DNA of 21,758 nucleotides, taken from positions 1 to 21,758 of the forward strand of contig JAFAIV010000203.1 in the NCBI GenBank assembly GCA_019236545.1. Direction: 5' to 3'. This DNA comes from Actinomycetota bacterium. GTDB lineage: Bacteria > Actinomycetota > Thermoleophilia > Gaiellales > Gaiellaceae. The notes under the pieces were generated by a model. It had not been told where the DNA came from. It made no database searches and was given only the letters and a program-made list of their open reading frames with translations. Shown in pieces: positions 13,825 to 20,041 of the stretch (positions are counted from its first letter, which is position 1; each line of letters begins with the position of its first letter). The position numbers and the translations under genes are program-made.

Positions 13825-13865
13825 CCAACGGTTGGTGGTGTAGATTGTTGTTGTGATCAACCGTT
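13825..13865. promoter_or_regulatory. Candidate MarR operator flanking the efflux-gene -10
   Basis: AACGGTTG (13827-13834) and CAACCGTT (13858-13865) form a perfect 8-bp inverted repeat with centres 31 bases apart, about three helical turns. The left arm also lies in an 11-bp palindrome, CCAACGGTTGG (13825-13835). Between them is TAGATT (13841-13846), a likely -10 for the MFS gene. GATCAA also occurs twice, at 13808-13813 and 13855-13860. The divergent MarR protein is the obvious ligand. Confidence 0.55.
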
Positions 13866-13879
13866 ATGGAGGCCAAACA

Positions 13880-15316
13880 GTGTTTTCGACTACCAACGGC
13901 CGGCGCTGGAGCGCCCTCGCGCTGATCGTCACGGCGCAGTTCATGGTCATCCTCGACGTGGCGATCGTCAACGTCGCCCTGCCCTCGATCGGACGCGACC
14001 TCTCGATGAGCGACACCGGCCTGCAGTGGGTCGTTTCCGCGTACGCGATCGTCTTCGGCGGCGCGCTCCTGCTCGGAGGGCGGCTCGCCGACCTGCTCGG
14101 GCGGCGGCGCGTCTTCATGGCCGGGCTCCTCCTGTTCGCGGCCGCCTCGCTCCTCTGCGCGATCGCGTGGAGCGAGGGCTCGTTGATCGCGTTCCGCGCG
14201 CTCCAGGGGCTCGGCGGCGCGCTGCTCGCGCCCGCGGCGCTCTCGTTGCTCATGACCACCTTCACCGAGGGCCGCGAGCGCAACCTCGCGCTCGGCGTCT
14301 ACAGCGCCGCCTCGGGCAGCGGCGCGGCGGCCGGCGTCCTTCTCGGCGGCGTCCTGACGAGCTACCTGAGCTGGTCGTGGATCTTCTACGTCAACCTGCC
14401 GGTCGGGATCGCGGCAGCCGCGCTCGCGCCCGTGCTGCTGAAGGAGAGCCGCGCCGACCTCGGCCACCGTCACTTCGACGTCGCGGGCGCCGGCACGGCG
14501 ACGTCCGGGCTCTCGCTGCTCGTCTACGCGCTCACCCGCGCGACGACGGACGGCTGGGGCGCGCCGTCGACGATCGGCCTCCTTGCCGGCTCGGCGGCGC
14601 TGCTCGCGTCGTTCGTCGCGGTCGAGGCGCGCTCGCCGTGGCCCCTCCTCCCGCTGCGGCTCTTCCGGCAGCGGACGCTCGCGACCGCGAACGCGGCGAT
14701 GCTGATCATCGGCGCGGTCACGTTCTCGGAGTTCTTCCTGCTCACGCTGTACGTGCAGGACGTCCTCCGCTACTCGCCGATGCAGAGCGGCGCCGCGTTC
14801 GTCGCCTTCGCCGGGACGGTCGTCCTCGTCTCGAACCTCGCGCAGGCGGTCGTGAGCCGGCTCGGCGTGCGGGCGACGCTGACGGCCGGGTTCCTGATGT
14901 CCGCAGTGTCCGTCGCGTACCTGATCCGGCTGCCGCTCGACGGCAACTACTTCGCCGACCTCTTCCCCGCCTTCGTGCTCGGCGGTGCCGGCATGGCCCT
15001 CTCGTTCGTCCCGGTGACGATCGGCGGGCTCGCCGGGGTCGACCGCGCCGATGCAGGGATCGCATCGGGGCTGATCAACACGAGCCGCCAGATCGGCGGC
15101 GCGGTCGGCATCGCCGCGGTGACCGCGATCGCGGCGGCCGCGACCGGCCGGGTCACGACCGTCGAGGGCGTCGACCACGGCTACCGCATCGCGTTCGTCG
15201 CGCTGCTCGGGCTCCTGCTCGCCGGCGCCGCGATCGCAGCCCTCTTCCTCCGACCGGCGCCCGCTGCGCCGCCCGCCGAGATCGTCGACTACGCACCGCT
15301 CGAGGAGGCAGCATGA
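13880..15316 (+). CDS. MFS drug efflux transporter (DHA2/EmrB-QacA type)
   Basis: A 478-residue membrane protein with about 14 hydrophobic segments, the DHA2 topology of proton-driven multidrug exporters. Signatures visible are FMVILDVAIVNVALPSI (motif D1 in helix 1), GGRLADLLGRRR (motif A, loop 2-3), RALQGLGGALLAPAAL (motif B) and GVLLGGVLTSYLSW (motif C of antiporters). I chose the GTG at 13880 because GGAGG (13868-13872) lies seven bases upstream; a GTG at 13853, six bases after TAGATT, would add nine residues and is a leaderless alternative. It is divergent from marR with a shared operator region. The stop overlaps the next ATG as ATGA. The exported compound is not predictable. Confidence 0.9.
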   Translation: MFSTTNGRRWSALALIVTAQFMVILDVAIVNVALPSIGRDLSMSDTGLQWVVSAYAIVFGGALLLGGRLADLLGRRRVFMAGLLLFAAASLLCAIAWSEGSLIAFRALQGLGGALLAPAALSLLMTTFTEGRERNLALGVYSAASGSGAAAGVLLGGVLTSYLSWSWIFYVNLPVGIAAAALAPVLLKESRADLGHRHFDVAGAGTATSGLSLLVYALTRATTDGWGAPSTIGLLAGSAALLASFVAVEARSPWPLLPLRLFRQRTLATANAAMLIIGAVTFSEFFLLTLYVQDVLRYSPMQSGAAFVAFAGTVVLVSNLAQAVVSRLGVRATLTAGFLMSAVSVAYLIRLPLDGNYFADLFPAFVLGGAGMALSFVPVTIGGLAGVDRADAGIASGLINTSRQIGGAVGIAAVTAIAAAATGRVTTVEGVDHGYRIAFVALLGLLLAGAAIAALFLRPAPAAPPAEIVDYAPLEEAA

Positions 15317-15528
15317 CCACCTACGCCCATCCCCTCCCCACCCAGTCCCGCCGCCGCAGGCAGCAGTCCGTCGAGACGCTCCTACAGCAGATCGACGACC
15401 TCCGCCGGCGGCTCTACCTCGCCGAGGTGAGCGGCGTCACGCGCGCCGCGGTCTCGGACCTGAAGCGCGAGATGGCCGCGCTGCGGCGGAAGCTCGCGGC
15501 CGCGACGGAGCAGGCGCCCGCTACTTGA
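15313..15528 (+). CDS. Small coiled-coil protein of unknown function
   Basis: A 71-residue protein. A basic N-terminus (QSRRRRQQ) is followed by two amphipathic helices (VETLLQQIDDLRRRLYLAE and AVSDLKREMAALRRKLAAA), probably a short coiled coil or helical hairpin. It has a strong AGGAGG (15303-15308) four bases before the ATG, and the start overlaps the MFS stop as ATGA, so it is a real, well-translated gene of the efflux operon. Function unknown; it could bind the transporter or DNA. It overlaps the converging glycosidase gene by eight bases at the stops. Confidence 0.65.
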   Translation: MTTYAHPLPTQSRRRRQQSVETLLQQIDDLRRRLYLAEVSGVTRAAVSDLKREMAALRRKLAAATEQAPAT

Positions 15529-16717
15529 ACGGGACGGTGATCGGCCCGGGCAGCCGCCGGTAGACGGCGACGAAGTCCCGGTCGTCCGGGACGAGGTAGC
15601 GCGTCGCGGGCTGCTGCGGGTTCGGGACGACCTTCGTCGGGACGAGCCCGCCCGCGTGCGTGTACGTGATCAGGCTCGGCCACTCGGGATTGATGTCGAA
15701 CTGCATCGCGCGCACCGCCCCGGCGCGCTGGAGGATGCGCGCGAGCGACTCGACGGTCTGGTAGTCGGCCGCCGCGTAGACGAGGTTGCCGCGGCGGTCG
15801 ACTCCGACCCCGGTGCGCCAGACGCGCACCTTGTTCCCGAGCGTGAAGCCCCACTGGGTGCTGTCGTTGAGCGCCGGGTTGAGCTGCCCGTTCCAGACGA
15901 TCGGCGGCAGGCTCTGCCGCGCCCACGCGACATACGGCGGCGCGGTCGGCCCGCCGTGCCAGACGACGATGTTCACGTGCCCGTCGCGGTAGCCGACGAG
16001 CGTCGCGAGCCCATCCTTCAGCGGCTCGTTCGTGACCCCGTTCACCGCCGATCCGTTCTGCCCGTCGATGTAGGTGAAGCCGCCGTTGAAGGTCGCGAGG
16101 AGCCGCCAGCGCTGGTCGTACGGGATCGAGAACGGCCCGCGGGCGGGCGCGCGCGGCGGCTCGTAGCGGCCGGGATACCAGGCGAGCGCGGTGCGCGTGT
16201 GGTCGAACCAGGCGACGTACGCGACAACGCGCGGGTAGGCGAGCTCGCTGCGGAAGGTCGTCAGCAGGACGGGCGGGCCGCCGTTCACCGACGGACCGCT
16301 CGGCTTCCAGGCGCCCTCGCCGGGGAGCGGCTGCGCGAAGACCGGCCGGATCGCGGGCGGCCAGGGCGTCACGTGCCTCCTCGCGCGGTGGTGGACACGC
16401 GCCGGAACGAGGCCGACCGCCGGCAGCGCCTTCAGCTGAGGTCCGCCCTTCTTCGGGGCGTTGAGCTTCCCGTAGTAGAGGCTCTCGGCCTGGTCGACGA
16501 GCCAGTTGCCGTGGTTCTGGCGGATCCACTCCACCGTCCGGACGGAGAGCGGCAGGCTCGACGGCTGCACCGCCATGTCGACCCACGAGTAGACGACCGG
16601 CGCGAGCAGCCCGAGCACGACGAGCACGGAGAGGCGCAGCGCGATGCGCCGCCGCCGCGCGTGGGCGCGGCGCTCGAGGAGGAACTCGGCGTCGAGAGGG
16701 GCGACCTCGTCGGACAC
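15521..16717 (-). CDS. Membrane-anchored phosphodiester glycosidase (NAGPA) domain protein
   Basis: A 398-residue protein. A basic stretch (ARRRRIALR) and one hydrophobic helix (about 25-47) near the N-terminus should anchor it with the bulk outside the cytoplasm. The C-terminal 200 residues resemble the NAGPA/DUF2233 phosphodiester glycosidase domain: LATFNGGFTY (217-226), VNGVTN, GHVNIVVWHGG, and NLVYAAADYQTVESLARIL before the last strand. Where many members have an LDGGGS motif it has FDINPEW (340-346), so it belongs to a separate subfamily. A role in cell-wall glycan or glycolipid processing is a family-based guess. The GTG start at 16717 lies eight bases after TAGCCT (complement of 16726-16731). 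Confidence 0.72.
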   Translation of the reverse strand: MSDEVAPLDAEFLLERRAHARRRRIALRLSVLVVLGLLAPVVYSWVDMAVQPSSLPLSVRTVEWIRQNHGNWLVDQAESLYYGKLNAPKKGGPQLKALPAVGLVPARVHHRARRHVTPWPPAIRPVFAQPLPGEGAWKPSGPSVNGGPPVLLTTFRSELAYPRVVAYVAWFDHTRTALAWYPGRYEPPRAPARGPFSIPYDQRWRLLATFNGGFTYIDGQNGSAVNGVTNEPLKDGLATLVGYRDGHVNIVVWHGGPTAPPYVAWARQSLPPIVWNGQLNPALNDSTQWGFTLGNKVRVWRTGVGVDRRGNLVYAAADYQTVESLARILQRAGAVRAMQFDINPEWPSLITYTHAGGLVPTKVVPNPQQPATRYLVPDDRDFVAVYRRLPGPITVPFK

Positions 16718-16764
16718 TGCGTCGCAGGCTAGGTGCCCGAGGTGAAAACACGATGACGACCGTG

Positions 16765-17613
16765 TTACGGCTCTGCGGTGAGCGATCCGCCGCCGGAGGC
16801 GGCTTTCGCGACCGCGTCGAGCGGCCCGTCGCCGAGGTAGTGGGCGAGGAAGGCGGTCGAGACCTTCTCGACGGTGGCGAGCCAGAGTCCCGGGCGCGTG
16901 AACGGGGCGAGGTGCGGCGCGCCGCGCAGGAGGAGCAGGAACTTCGGCCGCGCGACCGCGTCGAAGAGGGCGATCGTGTTGGCCGGGGCGTTGATCTCGT
17001 CCGCCGTCCCGGTCACGGCGAGCAGCGGCGGGCCGCCCTCGACGCGGCCGCCGAGCTGCGCGCCCGAGAGGACGATCGCCGCCCGCACGCGCGGATCGCG
17101 CCAGGGCCGGTCGTACGCGGTGGCGAAGGCGGTCATCGCGCCGTCGGACTGGCCGGCCACCGCGATCCGCAATGGGTCGATCACGCCGTGAAGCGGGCTG
17201 TCCGGGGCGAGCAGCCGCGAGATGACGAAGCTGACGTCGCGCGGCTCGTTGACGAGATCCTCGCGCTCGGGCCCGCCCGGGGCGTCGGCGCTCTCGCCGG
17301 GGAAGATCGGGGCGGCGACGACGTAACCGGCGTCGGCCCAGGCGCGCAACAGCCGTGCGTACGTCCCCGGCAGCGAGCGGAAGCCGTGCGCGAACACCAC
17401 GAGCGGCCAGGGCCCGCTCCCGCTCGACGGGTACCAGAGCGAGGTCGCGAGCGGCCGCGGCACCCGGCGCCCTCCCGGGAGCTTCAGGACGCGCGAGGTG
17501 TCGACGAGGTCGAGCCGCAGCGGGAGCGAAGCGCGCGGCGCCGCGTGCGCCGCCGACACGGCGACGGCCGCCGCGACCGCGGCCAGAGTGAGCGAGACCC
17601 CGCGCACCACCAT
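16765..17613 (-). CDS. Secreted alpha/beta hydrolase
   Basis: A 282-residue serine hydrolase with a signal peptide: LTLAAVAAAVAVSAAHA, likely cut after residue 24. The fold is clear: LVVFAHGFRS (71-80) supplies the oxyanion region, Ser156 in GQSDGA is the nucleophile, Asp205 in GTADEINAP the acid, and His234 in GAPHLAPF the base. It resembles the dienelactone-hydrolase/chlorophyllase/polyester-hydrolase group, in which many secreted actinobacterial esterases fall. Substrate unknown. ATG at 17613 is followed by two GTG codons; the -10 TACGCT (complement of 17618-17623) ends four bases before the ATG and seven before the first GTG (17610), so the true leaderless start may be the GTG. The gene may share its transcript with the glycosidase gene 47 bases downstream. 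Confidence 0.85.
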   Translation of the reverse strand: MVVRGVSLTLAAVAAAVAVSAAHAAPRASLPLRLDLVDTSRVLKLPGGRRVPRPLATSLWYPSSGSGPWPLVVFAHGFRSLPGTYARLLRAWADAGYVVAAPIFPGESADAPGGPEREDLVNEPRDVSFVISRLLAPDSPLHGVIDPLRIAVAGQSDGAMTAFATAYDRPWRDPRVRAAIVLSGAQLGGRVEGGPPLLAVTGTADEINAPANTIALFDAVARPKFLLLLRGAPHLAPFTRPGLWLATVEKVSTAFLAHYLGDGPLDAVAKAASGGGSLTAEP

Positions 17614-17617
17614 GCCG

Positions 17618-17627
17618 AGCGTACAGT
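17618..17627. promoter_or_regulatory. Overlapping divergent -10 elements (second case)
   Basis: AGCGTACAGT reads as TACGCT on the minus strand (17623-17618) and TACAGT on the plus strand (17622-17627), sharing the central TA. The plus element ends six bases before the ATG at 17634. The minus element ends four bases before the ATG at 17613 and seven before an in-frame GTG at 17610. Confidence 0.45.
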
Positions 17628-17633
17628 CCGGGC

Positions 17634-17909
17634 ATGACCGAGATCTGCTCCCACCTCGACACGATCACGATCACGGAGCTCCCCGAGCACATCCAGGGCT
17701 GCGAGGACTGCCTGAAGATCGGCGGCTGGTGGGTGCACCTCCGCATGTGCGAGAGCTGCGGCCACATCGCCTGCTGCGACAGCTCCCCGAACCGGCACAT
17801 GTCCGCGCACGCGCGCGACGCCGGCCACCCGATCTACCGCTCGGCCGAGCCCGGTGAGGACTGGAGCTGGTGCGCGGTCGACGAGGTCGCGTTCGTGCTG
17901 TCCGACTGA
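17634..17909 (+). CDS. UBP-type zinc finger domain protein
   Basis: A 91-residue protein that is essentially one ZnF-UBP domain. Likely zinc ligands in order: Cys5 and His7 (CSH), Cys23 and Cys26 (CEDC), Cys39 and Cys42 (CESC), Cys47 or Cys48, His55, His59 and His65. In eukaryotes this fold binds the C-terminus of ubiquitin; bacterial stand-alone copies are widespread in actinobacteria and their ligand is unknown. The start follows TACAGT by six bases with no Shine-Dalgarno sequence. Its last 76 bases overlap, on the opposite strand, the end of the transporter gene. Confidence 0.85.
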   Translation: MTEICSHLDTITITELPEHIQGCEDCLKIGGWWVHLRMCESCGHIACCDSSPNRHMSAHARDAGHPIYRSAEPGEDWSWCAVDEVAFVLSD

Positions 17910-18718
17910 GGGCGCGAGAGCAGGACGGCGCCGGCGATGACGGCGACGAAGGCGAGGATCCGCACGCCGCCCATCGCGCCGGTCGGCATCGGCTCGTCGA
18001 GGATCACCGGCCCGGCCGCGATCGGCAGCGCGTTCGTCAGCAGCGTCGCGAGCCCGGCGACCGTCAGCGCCCCGCCCGCCTGGTAGCCGAGCTGGATCAG
18101 CGCCGTCCCGAGCCCGTAGCCGGCGACGACGAGGACGGCGAAGCCGGCGCGGACGCCGCCCTGGGTCGCGACCTTCGTCGAGATGTCGCCGATCGAGAAG
18201 AAGAGGCCGCCCGCGGCGCCGTACGCGGCGGCGCCCATGTGGCGGCGGCCGACGAGGAAGAGAACGACCGCGACCGCGGCGGTCGCCCCGAGCCAGAGCA
18301 GGATCGGCCCGAGCTCGCCGGTGCCGTCGCCGCTGCCGCCGGTGAGCGAGACGGCGAGGGCGACGAGGCCGACGATCGAGAGGACGACGCCGAGTACCTC
18401 CCGCTGCGCGAGCGAGCGGTGCGACACGCGCGCGGAGACGAACGCGAGCACGCCGATCCCGCCCGCGGCGATGCTCTGGACGAGCGCGATCGGCGCGAGC
18501 GCGAGCGCGGCGACGTAGAGCAGGAAGCCGGTCGACTCCATCGCGAAGCCGCGCATCCAGTCGCGGCTGCCGACGAGCAGCCGCACCGAGCGGACGGGGT
18601 GGCGCAGGTCGAGCGGCGGCAGCTTCACGGCCGCGTCGTGCTCGCGCAGGTACGCGACGTTCGTCAGCGTCGTGGACGCTGCGGCGAGACCCAGCGCGAC
18701 GGCGGTGCCGGTGGTCAT
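17834..18718 (-). CDS. EamA/DMT or NIPA-like membrane transporter
   Basis: A 294-residue integral membrane protein with about nine hydrophobic helices. The internal order (RDWMRGFAMESTGFLLYVAALALAP, then LVQSIAAGGIGVLAFVSARV, then the second half starting GLFFSIGDISTKVATQGG) fits the drug/metabolite transporter superfamily and resembles NIPA-type magnesium transporter relatives. Substrate cannot be told. I chose the ATG at 18718; the frame is open to 18793 but that extension lies in the divergent gene. GACAAT on the minus strand (complement of 18726-18731) may be the -10. The last 24 residues (QSDSTNATSSTAHQLQSS...) are polar, not family-like, and are encoded antisense to the zinc finger gene. 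Confidence 0.82.
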   Translation of the reverse strand: MTTGTAVALGLAAASTTLTNVAYLREHDAAVKLPPLDLRHPVRSVRLLVGSRDWMRGFAMESTGFLLYVAALALAPIALVQSIAAGGIGVLAFVSARVSHRSLAQREVLGVVLSIVGLVALAVSLTGGSGDGTGELGPILLWLGATAAVAVVLFLVGRRHMGAAAYGAAGGLFFSIGDISTKVATQGGVRAGFAVLVVAGYGLGTALIQLGYQAGGALTVAGLATLLTNALPIAAGPVILDEPMPTGAMGGVRILAFVAVIAGAVLLSRPQSDSTNATSSTAHQLQSSPGSAER

Positions 18719-18756
18719 CGGGCGGATTGTCCCCTGGCGCGGTAGGTTCGGCGCCG

Positions 18757-20013
18757 ATGACCGCCGGACGCGCGCTCGACCTGCTCGCGGCACGGGACCG
18801 GCCGCTGCGGGTCGGGCTGGTCGGAGCGGGCGCGTTCGGGTCGATGGTGCTGTCGGGCGCGGCGCGCGTGCGCGGCCTCGACGTCGTCGGCGTCGCCGAC
18901 CTGCGGCCGGAGCGCGCGGCGGCCGCGCTGGAAGCGGCAGGCCTCGACCCGTCGCGCGCGCTCGACTCCGCCGAGGCCTTGCTCGACCGGGAGCCGGAGG
19001 TCGTCGTCGAGGCGACCGGCTCCGTGGCCGCTGCGTTGGAGACCGCCGACCGCGCGCTCGACCGCGGCTGCCACGTCGTCATGGCGACGGTCGAGGCCGA
19101 CGTCGTGGCCGGGCCGCTCCTCGCGGAGCGCGCGCGCTCGCTCGGGCTCGTGTACTCGCTCGCGTACGGCGACCAGCCGGCGCTGATCTGCGAGCTCGTC
19201 GACTGGGCGCGCGCCGCCGGCTTCGAGGTCGTGTGCGCCGGCAAGGGCACGAAGCACCTCCCCCGCTTCCACGCCGTCACGCCCGACGACGTCTGGCCGG
19301 AGTACGGCCTGACGCCGGAGCAGGTCGAGCGCGGCGGCTTCGACGCGCGCATGTTCACGTCGTTCCTCGACGGGACGAAGTCCGCGGTCGAGATGGCTGC
19401 GGTCTGCAACGCGACGGGCCTCGTCCCGCAGGAGCGTGGCCTCGGCTTCCCGCCGTGCGCGGCCGGCGACCTCGCGCGCGTGTGCGTCCCGGGCGGCGCG
19501 CTCGAGCGGAGCGGCACCGTCGAGGTCGTCTCCAGCCTCGACGGGGACGGACGGGAGCTCGCCGACCACCTGCGCTGGGGCGTCTTCGTCACGTTCACGA
19601 GCGACGACGAGCGCCTCGCCGACTGGCTGCGCGCGTACGGGATAGCCGACGGCCGGTACGGCGCGCTCTGGCGGCCGTTCCACTTCATTGGCCTGGAGAC
19701 CACCGTGAGCGTGCTGTCGGCGGGGCTGCTCGGCGAGCCCACGGGCGCGCCGCGAGGGTTCCACGCCGACGTCGTTGCCATCGCGAAGCGCGACCTCGCG
19801 GCGGGCGAGACACTCGACGGCGAGGGCGGCTTCACCGTGCACGGCGCGCTCGTCCCGGCGGGCGCCGGCGGCCTCCCGATCGGGCTCGCGCGCGACGTCG
19901 TGCTCGCGCGACCCGTCCGCCGCGGCGAGCGTGTGCGCGTCGAGGACCTCGAGGCGCCGCCGTCCGGGCCGGCCGCGGAATGGCGCGCCCGCCTCCTCGC
20001 CCGGCTCGCGTAG
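18757..20013 (+). CDS. Homoserine-dehydrogenase-like oxidoreductase with SAF domain
   Basis: A 418-residue protein. The N-terminal Rossmann fold has GAGAFG (23-28) and EATGSVAAALETADRALDRGCHVVM, typical of the NAD(P)-binding domain of homoserine dehydrogenase-like enzymes. A central catalytic domain follows (AGKGTKHLP, SFLDGTKSAVEMAAVCN). The C-terminal 80 residues form an SAF (antifreeze-like/FlgA) domain (KRDLAAGETLDGEG...RGERVRVEDLE). Members of this family are annotated only generically; some act on sugar acids, so a role in sugar-acid catabolism is possible but unproven. I chose the ATG at 18757, eight bases after TAGGTT; an in-frame start at 18727 would add ten residues. It is not an isolated homoserine biosynthesis enzyme judging by its SAF tail. 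Confidence 0.8.
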   Translation: MTAGRALDLLAARDRPLRVGLVGAGAFGSMVLSGAARVRGLDVVGVADLRPERAAAALEAAGLDPSRALDSAEALLDREPEVVVEATGSVAAALETADRALDRGCHVVMATVEADVVAGPLLAERARSLGLVYSLAYGDQPALICELVDWARAAGFEVVCAGKGTKHLPRFHAVTPDDVWPEYGLTPEQVERGGFDARMFTSFLDGTKSAVEMAAVCNATGLVPQERGLGFPPCAAGDLARVCVPGGALERSGTVEVVSSLDGDGRELADHLRWGVFVTFTSDDERLADWLRAYGIADGRYGALWRPFHFIGLETTVSVLSAGLLGEPTGAPRGFHADVVAIAKRDLAAGETLDGEGGFTVHGALVPAGAGGLPIGLARDVVLARPVRRGERVRVEDLEAPPSGPAAEWRARLLARLA

Positions 20014-20029
20014 ACCCTCCCGGCGCGAG

Positions 20030-20035
20030 TACGCT
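20030..20035 (+). promoter_or_regulatory. Putative leaderless -10 for the cNMP/TrxR-like gene
   Basis: TACGCT ends six bases before the ATG at 20042, within the 28-base gap after the SAF-domain gene. There is no Shine-Dalgarno sequence. No clear -35 is visible. The gene may thus have its own promoter in addition to read-through. Confidence 0.4.
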
Positions 20036-20041
20036 CGCTGC

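Noticed and set aside
13793..15178. 461-codon minus-strand open frame
   Set aside because: Antisense to the MFS transporter, whose motifs are unmistakable; charged low-complexity translation.
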